A stretch of DNA of 64,000 bases from Cryptomeria japonica (lineage: Eukaryota; Streptophyta; Pinopsida; Cupressales; Cupressaceae). Position 1 is the first letter of the stretch, and each line of letters opens with the position of its first letter. Below the pieces are notes generated by a model. The model was not told the origin of the DNA. It ran no database searches and worked only from the letters and a program-made list of their open reading frames with translations. Positions 22,781 to 34,563 of the stretch are shown piece by piece. Position numbers and translations under genes: made by a program. The stretch spans positions 471,692,573 through 471,756,572 of the forward strand of contig NC_081409.1 of NCBI RefSeq assembly GCF_030272615.1, read 5' to 3'.

Positions 22781-25700
22781 TGTTACCCATTTTTGCTTAC
22801 AAGCTCAATCAAGTAGAGATTTGGTGCTTAAGTTTTAAAAGAGGTACATCTTTAGCCTATTTGTGTTACTTATGTGTTTGAAGAAGATATTTATGAATGT
22901 GTATATTTCAAAATTTTACTTCATAAGAGTCAAAAGTATAGAAAAGAAGGAAATATTAGTGGAAAAGAATTATTTCATTAAATTCAAACACATTTGTCTC
23001 GCATAAGGGTCGTGAGAATGGAAATGCATAGCTAACATATGAAAATAGAACTTGTACATGTATGCATGAATATAGAAGAAGAAGCATGATAGGGATAAAA
23101 CCAGTCATTGCCTTAATGACTGGTGAGCTTTGTGAAGTCCTGGAGTATTTGTGGCTATATTGTCCTTTGCTGTTGTCTTATCTTGTTGATGTCCTATTCT
23201 TTGTACCTGCATAGAAATATACAATGAATTAGAACTTTTAGTTCTAAGCAATGGTTAATTACATTCATATCATGTACATTGATGCATGCATGCAAATGCT
23301 AAGATAACATATATCAGATATAAATAATTACTTTCATAGGAGAGAGATGCAGGGGATATCAGATAAACATGCCTCAATATGAGAAACAAATGTTGAGTAT
23401 GGGAAAGAACATATGTTTTTATCTAACTTGTTTGCTTCATGTACAGGAACAAGAAAAGAACTGTGTTGGCTATAAATTTTATGTATGAGTGGGAGTAAAT
23501 GAGGCTCCCACAAGGGTTGAGCCCAGCTCATAAGATAATTACAGAATGCAATCAGAGTAAGCGGGTGAAATATTGTTGAGAACATTCAAATATCAAGCAT
23601 AGTGAGACATTAAAGAGACATGTACCTTTCATGAAACCTTTTGTTACATCAAATAAAATCAGAAATCACAAGTGAATCATTTTATTCTTGTATAATAGAT
23701 GTGTGAAAATTTTCTTCAGTATTTTTATACGAATACTAAAGAAAGTTCAAAAAAACCCATGCCATAAGGGTTTCCTGGACTTTCATTAGTACTAGTATGA
23801 GATACTTATTGTAACCAATAGGAGATGCAAAATAAGTGAACAAAGTGAACATGGTAAGCTTCAAGCAACATGATTGCAAGCATATATGTAGATCATTCAA
23901 TGAGTACAAGTGACATCATTAATCCACTTAGAAAGCCAGCCATAGTGATAAGCTCAAAAAGGAAGGACAATCATATGCATGAAGTATCTTATGATGCATT
24001 GAAAAAATGCTAAGCAAATATCATGCAGGAAATGTCAAGGAGCCTGTAGGTCAACACTTCCAAAATAGGATATAGTGCATTTAACATAATATTTGTGCAG
24101 TGATGGCAAGTATAATGCTATGAGCAACGGAAGATTGAGGAATCATGAAAGCAAATGTTCAGTAATACAAGAATAAGAATAGTGAGCATTCATAATGGTG
24201 CAGCCATGACAACAAACAGTATAAAGCAATGTGAAACTTAAATAAGAGAAGTTCATTCCACAATGATGCATATGTTACATTAATGGAATACTACTCAGAG
24301 AGACCCACCATGAAGGAATGGTAAAGAACAACAAAAAGCAACTCATAACTTCATGACATGCTTCTATGTGTTTATTCTTCAAACTCCATGTAGATCTTAT
24401 TGTTTGAGGAAAATATAGAAAGTAATATAGGCATGTAAAAGATGAGTAAGGTTTCTTCTTGAGACCTCTAAGTTCAACTACAGTAATATTTTCACAAAAG
24501 CAATCATAGACATATCAAATGACACAAGAATTTACAGCTAAAAAAAACAATGTAAACACAGTCACATGTTTTGATCATTTATCAAAAGCCCAAATGTTAA
24601 ATTAGCTAATTTTTTCACATAATTTTTCAAGTGTCAATTATAAATAACCCATTAAATTTTATGCAAACCCAGTTCATGGATTTTATAGAATGTTCACCAG
24701 TCCGAGAACTACATTGTCTTCAAAATATGCAAAAGGCCATGCAATCACAAGAATATAAGCTCAAACCAAGCTCAGTTGCAAGACAGAGAATAAGAATAGA
24801 TGAAGTTTAATACAAGATAAAAATAGTGAATAAGATGCAGATACAAAATGTGTGGGTATTTATTCAAGACCAAATCAGAGGGAAAGCTACACACCTCTGA
24901 ATCTTTGTCAAGATCTCATGCTGCAAACTCGGAATGGTGACAATTTTACAAAAGAGATTACTTCTTTACCTATGCACATAGATGGAGCTTCTCATGGCTG
25001 GGTTTCATCTAATATTTTTCCCTTTGCACCTATCTTGAACATTATGTGATGCAAAAACTAGAGATATCGGTTGCCCTTGAATGGTCGAACGAATGTGAAG
25101 AATGAAGACTTTTTGTCTTCTTTTCTTTTGTTTTGCATCTCTTAGGGTTTTACCCTAAGATGTTCAGAATATTCCTTTTCAAGAAGCATGTAGGAGCCTA
25201 CGGCCTAGCTTAAGGCCTTATTTTATTTATTTTAAATCCACTTTAAGTGTTATGTGCTCAAAACACTTAAGTGTATTTTATGAAATAAGCATGTATATAC
25301 CTCATGTATTATTAAGTTTTTTTAACACTTGCTATTTTTCTTAGACATGTATACTCATTGAATCCTATAAATCTTGTAATCTCCTATACAGCTTGCATTA
25401 TTTTTGTAAATATTTATGAAGAGTGGTTAATTATTTCCCACCTCATAAATATATTTTTGAAATGCAAGTTGAAGAAGTTAGTGGTCTAAGTGTACTCCTA
25501 GTTGAGTTGAGTCTTTGCTTTAGTCAAGCAGTGATTTTTTATGAGTTGTCTCGGTTTTGAGATAAATTAGGTTATTTGGAGCACCTAATCACTCCTTTGA
25601 CTTCAGTTAGGGAGTCTAACTGATTGTCATATCACTTTGGAAGATTTTGAGGATCTCGAAGTGCATTCTTCATGAGTTTCATCCCTAATTTCTTGGGATT

Positions 25701-26522
25701 TTTTGTTACATCCAGGAATGAGCTTTTCACAATTCTAGTTGCAGATTATTGAGTTTGTCCATGACTTAGCCCCACTTTTTGTGGAAAGTGTTGTGGAAAG
25801 AGCCAAAATTCAAATTTTTGAATTTTGGAGAATTTTTTTGTATAAGTGTGGATCTTCACACTTAGTTCAGGGTTTTGGGAGAGTTCTTAGTTTTGGCATA
25901 TGCTATACTTTGTAACTCAGATTGAGCACATCCTTTCTGTAATGCAGATTGCTCCTTTATTTTGAATAGAAGGTTGATTCCTTCACTATTTTTTCTATTT
26001 TCTCAAATTATGCATTGTGAGATTATGCAGGAGTTTGTGGTTTCAATTTGAAGTCCTTTCTTCTGTTATTTTCCTTTCATGTTTAAGTGCATAATTAGTG
26101 TGCTAAGGTGCAGGTTCTTAATTGTGTATTGATTTTATGAAGTTCAAGAGTGTGAGAACCAAAAAAAATCTCCTTTGTTAATACAAGAAAAACCTCTTAG
26201 GAAATCATTGATGAAAGCATACATAGTGTGTTGTGAATGTTGTTGTAATATTATTTCTTATTTCTATGAGCATAATCAAGTGTTGCATAAAACATTTGAT
26301 CAATGGTATATCACCTTAGTAGTTTAAGCATTTCATTTTTCAAGATTCCTTCTATCCCTTTACCTTGTCAAGTTAGTTTTTAAGTTCATCTAAAGGGGAG
26401 CTAGCCCATAATCTGGAGGTTCACTCTCATTGTAGGATACCCATAGCCTAAGATTGATCCCATGTTTCATGGGATTGTTGAACTTTCATCTTAGCTTATG
26501 GGTGAAAATCCCTGTGACAACA
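22781..26522. mobile_element. Element H: 3.7-kb non-coding insertion, probable solo LTR
   Basis: The insertion splits B's ORF2 core. Ends are TGTTACCCAT... and ...TGTGACAACA, i.e. TG...CA with a short imperfect inverted repeat. It is flanked by AGTTG (22776-22780) and GGTTG (26523-26527), a TSD with one change. No long direct repeat, primer site or conserved ORF was found inside. A solo LTR left by recombination between two long LTRs is the simplest reading; a non-autonomous element with decayed LTRs is the alternative. Orientation is not settled. Confidence 0.65.
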
Positions 26523-26527
26523 GGTTG

Positions 26528-26899
26528 GTCTAGCCATAGAAATTCTGCATTAATTTTGCTCAATACATACCTCACCCATTCATTTTCATCGAATGACAAA
26601 AATTTCACAAACTGAGTGAAACCCTTTCTCTACAACTGCACAAATTCTGACTTGGGGTTGTTGATCTCATCCATGATGTTGTCGATATATAGGTCTAAGA
26701 TATCCTCAGTGCCAGTTTCCTCAATCTCATAGTGAATATACACCCATACATCATCTATATGCAATACTATGTGCGGAATGGAAGAGAAAGATCCAACCAG
26801 GTTAGCCTCCATGGATTTGTAAGGGTGCTTAAACATGGGATGGAGTCTATCCTTGACTTCAATAACCAATGGAGTAGAAATGGAAGACAAGGATGCCAT
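26528..26899 (-). pseudogene. ORF2 of element B, N-terminal segment
   Basis: The ATG at 26899 (minus) begins MASLSSISTP. The next residues LVIEVKDRLHPMFK and NLVGSF align with IVEVKDCPRPIFK and NLVGVF of E's ORF2 at 54170. A stop occurs after 89 codons, then the frame continues to WVRYVLSKINAEFLWLD, where H has inserted. The same position in A reads IILRRVHSDKMYLEW. Unknown function. Confidence 0.8.
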
Positions 26900-27299
26900 T
26901 TGAAATTTTCAAAAAACCAAACTTAGAAAACACTCTTTAAAAAAACCTCAACTGATTGTTGAATGCCCTAGATCACTCATTGGATTTCCTTTTAACTCAC
27001 TGATCACCTAGAAGCCTTGATCGCCTAGTTCTACAACTTGAAAACACTATTCACAAGGTGAATAATAACTCTCGTATTTTCCCTTTTAACTTTGTAAACC
27101 CTAATTTCACTTTGAAATAAATGTGCCTTAGATATCTAATTGGATGCCTTGTTTAACTACCAGATGTCAAAATCAGCCATCTGAATCCCGAATGTCAACC
27201 AAAATTCAATTCCTATCATCTGTAATCTAGTGACTACACATCTCATCAAGGGGTACTGCAAGATTTGCATGAATTTGCCTCCCCCTAAGGCCAAAAGCC
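26900..27299 (-). other. Gap between gag and ORF2 of element B
   Basis: About 400 non-coding bases. On the minus strand the purine run CCTTAGGGGGAGGC (27277-27290) starts 10 nt after the gag stop, as in A and A2. The words after it (GCAAATTCATG) also match E at 53795, so the gap itself is conserved between B and E. Confidence 0.65.
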
Positions 27300-27634
27300 C
27301 TAGTTACTAGATGAAGGTTCTGCACCAGATTCAAGTACAAATCCACCATTTGCCATAGATTCATCCTTCTTTACCCACATCTTCTTATGATTATCTATGG
27401 TCTCATCTACATTTTCCTTTCCCTTTTCATCTGATTTGTTCTTGTCTACTAGAATACTATTTTTGCTTCTGTAGTACTTTGCAATGTGACCAGTTTTGTT
27501 GCATGTTCTGCAAACAACATTATTCTGCATGGGTCTAAAGTTCATCTAATTTGGTCTTGTCCTGCACTAATTAGAGATAGGTCCAAACATTCCACAAGCA
27601 TAGCATATTTTGTTCTGAAAATTATTCATTATTT
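27300..27634 (-). pseudogene. gag of element B, C-terminal part
   Basis: The minus-strand frame resumes across element D with a knuckle CYACGMFGPISN (followed by a stop in place of the next residue) and a last one CRTCNKTGHIAKYY, in which the final Cys is Tyr. It then runs through an acidic/basic linker to the end ...GAEPSSSN. E's gag ends in a similar way (GSSSSN). Confidence 0.85.
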
Positions 27635-27639
27635 CTCTA

Positions 27640-27839
27640 TGTTGGCCATTTGGTGGAATTGATTATGTGTTGCATTGATGTTTTGTCATTGATGCCAACA
27701 CTAGTTGTTTGGATTCTTTACCAGCACCCTTCTGGTCCCGGTAGGTTGAGTGGTTTCTGGTTAATTTGGATCTAGCATGATCCGGTAGGCTCCAATATAG
27801 TTTGGTTATGGAATTGGCTTGTTCATGACACTCCTGTTC
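27640..27839 (+). repeat. 5' LTR of D, first segment
   Basis: Matches 46384-46583 of the 3' LTR; interrupted by F after TGTTC. Confidence 0.93.
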
Positions 27840-30571
27840 TGTAGTGCCCGCCAAAATACCCCAGAGAAATATAGCTAAATACACACTAATTTAATTTTTT
27901 TTGTTTGTTTAACAATACAACACATAACATCACTTAAGCAATGCAGCGAGCACACAACAACATTTAAGTGTTATGAACATAGAATAATTCACTCAAGCTA
28001 TTCAAACAATTACGCAAGTGGAATACAATAAATCATTACTACTAACTCCCTAGGGTATCTCAACGCCATTACTTAATCTACCTACATAAGCAATAAGCAT
28101 TTACTTTCTTCCAGATCAATACCTCATAATATTAATCATTATACACACATAGGTGAAACATAGCAATACCTAGCACTCATGATATGCAACCTACTTAATC
28201 TTTCATTTAATATGAGATTCTATCTTTCAATGCATAGCTATTTCCCTTTTTCTCTTAGGATCATTTTATACACCAAGTCCAAATGTTCCTATTGCCATTA
28301 ACCAACCTTCGACTATTAACATCACCATTCACATACCAAGATTAACCCTTACATTTAATTAACACCATTTCCATTTACGATTAACTTCCACATAATCATT
28401 CATGATTCTATGCTCCTAACATGCTTATTACTTCATCATGATTCCTAAAGTACATAAGGCAATAATCATAGTCTTCCTAAACATTTAACCCATAGCTCAT
28501 TTAATACTCCTAAAATATCTTACACTATATCAATTAACCAACAATCATCTTACTACAAATCAGGTAACTACACGAATTCATCTCAACACAAACTAAGATA
28601 CAATATCCTAATTCCATAACAACTAATAGCATCCACCAAATGGACATATAATCTTAAACCATAACATGTAATATAATCTAATTCTTTCCTAAAAGACAAG
28701 CATTCATTTTACCGTCTACCCATACACTTATTAGTAATTTCCATTAATAAGATTAGTAATTCATTCATTAAGAACATCCATACAATATTTTCATAAGGAA
28801 CATTCAATTACATCCCAAGCATTATAATATTTCAATTCAATCATTAGATCACTGACTACGAAGTATGATACTATAATTTCAATTCTTTAATCACAACTCA
28901 TAAACATGTCCTAAGATATCTTCCAATATTACTCATACTCATACATCCTACCAAGGCATAGCATTTTTCTACTTAAAGAATTAGTCAAAGACATCATTTC
29001 TAGACTATTACCATTATCATAACATTTGCACCATTTCCATTTAACATGGTTCATCAAGAATACAAAATGCATCATTTAGTTCCAAACCATAATACTTATC
29101 CACATCTCATGCATCCATATCATTTAATATAAATGCTTTACAAGACAACTCAAGTTTCATCATTACAATCATGTACCATAACCAATGCTATCACCATAAC
29201 TAAAACAACATAATCATTTCTCATAAACATGACTTCTTTTACAACCATTACATAAGAATTTCATTACAAAAATCACATCATCATTTACATTCCTGCTGCA
29301 ATTATTATCCATGAACTATCTGAAGAGGCATCCTCATCCATGCAATAAGAATCCAAGGATGGGAACATCTCAATGGTTTAAAAGCACCAACCACCCAACC
29401 ATGTGGAACCAAAGGAACCACCCCCTATGCTAGGAGATGACACAAGGTCCCAACACACACTCTACATCTAGGCTGACACTTAAAACTAAAGAGACTAACC
29501 AATACAAGGACACTCAAGCAAGAACCAATTGCAAGATAGCACAAACAAAAAACTCCCAGAGGCGCACAAATCATCAAGGAATAAATACATCTCAAGCAAG
29601 GACACATGTAGGAGCGAAGTGTCATCACATGCTATCCTCCCCCATAATATTGCCAATACATGACTCTTCATGGCATGACCCCGATAGACATGTGGAGCCA
29701 TTTCTACCCATGAGAAGGGAGATTTGACTTATCGTCTGCACGGCCTTCTCATGCTTATCCTAAAACATCCTCCTTAGGAATCAGCCATGAGGCTCAAACT
29801 ATTAATTATCTTGCTTAAATGAGATCTAATTACCCATTCCAATTAATTCATTATTAATGTTATAACTTTTTTACAAATCATGGAAAACTCCAATGCTCCC
29901 TGGTGATCTAGGTTTCATGCATCCTTACAAGGAACCTCATGCAATCCTATCTCTCGTGACCCCGGTCATCACAAGGAAGCCCACTCCTCCTAACATGGCC
30001 CAATAATAAATCAAAAGAGGCTCCAAATTAAATTCCAAGAAAAGATCCATAACTTCATCATGCAACCCAACAACACATGAAACATACAAGGAAAAACCAT
30101 AGCTAAAGAGCGCAAAGGGCTTAAATCCATTACAATGCAAAATGAGCCTCAAAGTGAAAATCCATATCATATAAGAATTATTCCATCAATAAAACATATC
30201 AATTATGTTGTCTCCACAACAATATCATCTTGTTGTCTCCACAACAATACCATCTTTCCATTGCAACATCAATATATAAGAAAAGACTCAAATCTTCAAC
30301 AATAAGCCAAGAATGTTTTCAGAATATAAAACATAAAATTGCATCAAACTAATAAATAACAGTAGCTGGAAAATGTTTGCAAAAATCCCAAAAATCTTCT
30401 GGAATGAAATCAAACTCAAGAATCCAAATCTGACTGGAAAAATAGTGAAAACACCAAAGATGAGCAGAACAGCGCTTTCACATTGAAGTTTAGCGCTTTT
30501 GTATTACAGGTTAGCACCTGTGTTTAAGAGTTTTGTGCCTATGCAGTTAAAGACAATGCTTTTACCCAAAA

Positions 30572-30676
30572 GATAGCGCAAATATACTGAAGGACAGTGC
30601 AAATGCAACAAAGGATAGTGTAAATACATGAAAGGACAACGCAAATACAACAAAGGACAGCGCATATGCAAAATTA
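30572..30676. repeat. 21-bp minisatellite, 5 units
   Basis: Five consecutive units of exactly 21 bp with core GACAGYGCAAATRCAACAAAG. The fifth is degenerate in its second half. Looser copies of AGCGCTTTT/AGCGCAAAT words precede it from 30470. Confidence 0.9.
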
Positions 30677-31479
30677 GCACTTTTGCATGAAAGGGCCGAA
30701 AACACAAAACTTTCGGCAAAGATTAAAAATCAAACTTAAAACATCAAGATTCAAAAAATATATAGACAGAGTCACCAAGGATAATAGATTTAAAGGGCAT
30801 AAATGAAATAAATAATAAACGCTTAAAATCCAACATTCAATCAAAACTTCATTCACGACACAAGCTCCGAAAGACACCAGAAGACTCTCAACAATCCCAG
30901 AAATATAAATATTTCCCACAAACTATAAAATAAAGCCTTGCAACAAATTTATGCATTCACATATTTCCTTCCATACTATACAAACTATAGATTTATTTTT
31001 CAAGGCTCACACATTAAATCTGCACACACGAAGCATACAGGAAAATTGTAAAACAAAATACAAAAAGAGGAATACATCTCCAACCTGCAAACCCATGTGA
31101 TGGAAGAAGCTAAGAAGAGCTCCCCAAATCCAAAAGCCAAAACCAACAAGCTATAGCAACAATCCAAGCCAATACCCAAAGGAAAATCTTGTAGAGAATA
31201 TTTTTGCAAAAGAAGAAGCCAACCCCAAAAAAATTCACGGGAAAGAAAAAATTAAAAAAAGCCAAACAATAACCAAAACCCTAGCCTCAATCTTGGCCAA
31301 TCAAAATATTCCAATCTATAACATATTTTACCAACCCCACCATATAATATAATTTTACCTCCCTTTTTCAAATTCAACCAATAAGAGAAGAGGGTAGGTG
31401 AGATGAATATAAATCATGTTTTTACAATTAGGTGGGAATGTTTTATCATTTTATTATAAAGTTTATTTATACAACCCAC

Positions 31480-31880
31480 TTAATATAAAAGTCAAACTAA
31501 TAGATAAAAAATAAGCCACAATTAAATAAATCAAATGGGGAAACTAAATTAAATAAACCAAAGGCTCATAAATGAATTAAAGAACCAATACCAAATAAAT
31601 ATTACACCATAGATGATTAAATAAATAAATATATAAATAAATAAATAAATACCAATAAAAAGGTCAAATCACAAATAAATATAAAACCACGACATAAGCT
31701 AAACAATAAATATTTAATAAATATTAAATCATCATTAAAATAAGTAAACATTTAAATATCAAATAATTAAATACCCAAAAAGGCAAGAATCCAATAAATT
31801 AAATTAAACATTAGATAACCAAATAATCAAATCGCTACTAATCAAAATAATTAAAATAAATATTATTAACTATTTAATAT
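31480..31880. repeat. AT-rich low-complexity tract with (TAAA)n
   Basis: Runs of AAATAAAT repeats, clearest at 31618-31650. No gene. A (TA)n run lies at 32138-32153. Confidence 0.8.
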
Positions 31881-32584
31881 CGACATAATAGGATTAACCA
31901 ACAAATACTAACATACTCACAACACAGAAGAAACCAAGCTTACTAACTGACATGGCAGCTTGCGCTAAGACATTGATGACTCACAGTGAACAACTTAGAC
32001 CTAGAGTATGTGAGGGAAACTTGTGCCAACTCCAAACCACATACCATTGGGATTTAAAGACACACTCAAAACTGTGGAGCCAGGTGGAGCCGGTGTCTGG
32101 TACTTGCAAATCCTGCATCCTTAAAGCAACGATACGGCATATATATATATATATAACAGACAAGGGTTAGAGAATCACAATGACACATCCCGCGCGCAAT
32201 GAGTTATGTGGCATTGTCTCTATCTCGAAGATAGTCATACAATAATAAAACACACCATAAGATCAACTCATCATAGATAATCATTAAATATGGTCAGTAC
32301 ATAAAAACATCATCAAGTGCAAAATTAGTATAATTCATGATTATAGTAAGGCATGTAAAATCCATCAACACTTATGCTCATCAAATCACATGATCAATAT
32401 AGTCTTTCGATAATATATCACATAATAAATATATAGTGTCTAATAAATCACACGATCAATAATGATAGTATCAACATCATATAAATCATCTGAAATAGGC
32501 CTTGCCCAATCATGTCTATCATGCATGAATTAAAAGTCAACTCCAGTCAAAACAAGTCAAGTCAAGGGTGGACACTACATGTTC

Positions 32585-32897
32585 ATATTCAGTAGGTTGG
32601 TTTTGGTCTAATGATCAAATGCTATCATATTTGCTTAGAAGCCTGGCTTCTGGTTCTAGCGAAGGTTTCACTGGCAGAGCTTTTGACAAAGATCTTTGAT
32701 GAATTGCTTAAGTGACGTTGGTGTATCTTCTGGTGGAGTTTCAAGATGCTGTTGGTGATCATGTTCAAGACTTGGTGGATGGAGATCATTGTTGTAGTGT
32801 GTGGACCTATACTAGGTCCCGGTTGATCTAGGTTATGGACCGACTTTAATGTAACATGTGGATTGGACCTCTCGATGTGTTTCTGGGATGTCTTATG
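32585..32897 (+). repeat. 5' LTR of D, second segment
   Basis: Continues the D LTR after the F insertion and matches about 46584-46900; ends at the TSD TTATG of element C. Confidence 0.93.
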
Positions 32898-34081
32898 TGT
32901 TAGGCCCAATATGGAAAGCTAATGTATTGAGAGGGGAGGGGTGAATCAATACTTCAAATCTTTTCTTCAACAATAACTTTACTGTTAAGCATAAACCAAA
33001 AACTGTTGTAACATAATATAATGCTAAAACAAATAAATAACAATCATACATGATTCACTCCATAACACATATATTTTGGTTACGCAGAAACTCTTGGTTA
33101 GAGAGAAAAACTACAGTGGGGATGGCACCCACAACTTCACTACTGCAATAATGAAGGTTGCTCGGTTAGAGCTACATGTTTAGCTATTTCTGATAGCTTA
33201 CCCTATTAGGAGTATCAAGATCTTTAGATCTACCTTGCTAAAGGATTTTACAACACTTATTCTAAAATGTTGCACCTGGTTAAAGGTTTTATAATTTATA
33301 GACTTTGTTAGAGTCTTTTACCCTATTAAAGGTTTTTCTTACAACTCAAAATATTACAATCAAAATCTTATAAAATATCTGCAACTTCACATCTGAAATG
33401 TTATAGTAGATTCTATGTGCTCAAAGTGAAATTGCCTTGCTTATAGCATACCTCAGTAACCCATAAATTTACTCAGTAAACCTTTTTATTTACTCTGTTC
33501 CTTGACTATTCTCTTAAATCCTTCTCAGTGACCTCTGTGTATCTCTATCAATCGTAACAGTCATAACACTCAGTGCTTTCCCATGATTTTGCTTTTCACA
33601 TATGTCTTGCTTCAAACACATTTGATCCTCAATTCATGTTGTATAAATAGATCTCTTGTAATGGTGATCTTGTTCATTCTTCAATATTACAAACATGATT
33701 CATTAAATGAATAACCATACAAAATTATTTCATTGGATAGATGTTCTCAAAATTATACAAAATCTTAAGTGCAATTTCCAATGTGTTAATGGTTTCTTGT
33801 TCCTCGATCTTTGTAACACGTTTCCCATATGTGTCTAGGTTCAATGAATCTTGTAACACATTTTACTCGGTGTGTATGAACTCGATATACCATCTTTGTT
33901 GCTCGGTAGTCATAGAACGTTACTCGGTAGACAACTCGGTGTATACTAAACTTTGTGACTCCTTTCTTCTATAACTGACTGCTCTGTGCTTACCGACTTA
34001 ATATTTCAGTAGTAATAACTGAATAGAGTATATAGAATGACTTTGGACATAAAACTAATGACAACTTAGTAAATAATAATA
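32898..34081 (-). repeat. 3' LTR of element C (about 1184 bp)
   Basis: Pairs with 39781-40959. On the minus strand its first bases have changed (TATTAT instead of TGTTAC). Poly-C tract and CTCTCAATA near the end. Confidence 0.93.
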
Positions 34082-34563
34082 ATCTCCCCTTTTGACATTA
34101 GTTTTGAAATGTTTGACAAAACTTCTTTCAAAGTCATAACTCAAAAAAAATCTATATACTTACAAAATTTGACTATACTGACAATATATACAATTGTCAA
34201 TAAAATAGTATACTCAGATATACTCCCCTTATCAATATACTGTACATAACTCTGATTATGCATGCGCTGTGATCAATATTTTGTATTCACTGCTCGGTTC
34301 ACTACTTGGTGGTCACTACTTAGTTCACTGCTCGGTGATCACTACTTGGTTCACTACTCCCCCTATCAAAATTATTTGTATACACGAATATGTTGATCTG
34401 CTCAGTATACTCCTCTTGTATACACTATACTCCCCCTTTTTGACAAACATCAAAACTAGTTACCATTCGGTGAAGGCAACTGGTCAAAAATGGATTTATA
34501 ATTTGTTCTTGTATCGGTGAGAGCAGCAGAGAGGGCATCCTTGACACTATCCATGAGTGAATT
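34082..34563 (-). promoter_or_regulatory. 3' non-coding region of C with repeated purine tracts
   Basis: The purine tract touching the LTR (34082-34093, AAAAGGGGAGAT on minus) is followed upstream by runs near 34220, 34355 and 34435 (e.g. AAAAAGGGGGAGTATA). Between 34286 and 34360 an imperfect short repeat alternates CTCGGTTCACTA and CTTGGTGGTCACTA. Confidence 0.75.

Larger units (their letters stand above)
27840..32579 (+). mobile_element. Element F: 4.7-kb non-coding insertion, probable solo long LTR
   Basis: Ends TGTAGTGCCCGCC... and ...GGTGGACACTACA form an imperfect inverted repeat of about 13 bp. TSD TGTTC is exact (27835-27839 and 32580-32584). The interior is AT-rich with no conserved ORF, primer site or long direct repeat. 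Its ends and last 50 bp resemble G (55930-60252), so F and G look like distant members of one superfamily. A solo LTR of a long-LTR family is my preferred reading. Confidence 0.7.

Noticed and set aside
29437-29727. 96-aa ORF in F as a possible gene
   Set aside because: No recognisable motif, no homologous frame in G, and composition like the flanking non-coding DNA.
30572-30676. CRISPR-like array
   Set aside because: The units are contiguous 21-bp tandem repeats without spacers, in plant DNA with no cas genes. The same holds for the 30-bp and 40-bp arrays.
32138-32153. (TA)n run as a hairpin or promoter TATA box
   Set aside because: A simple microsatellite within the AT-rich F; no nearby coding start.
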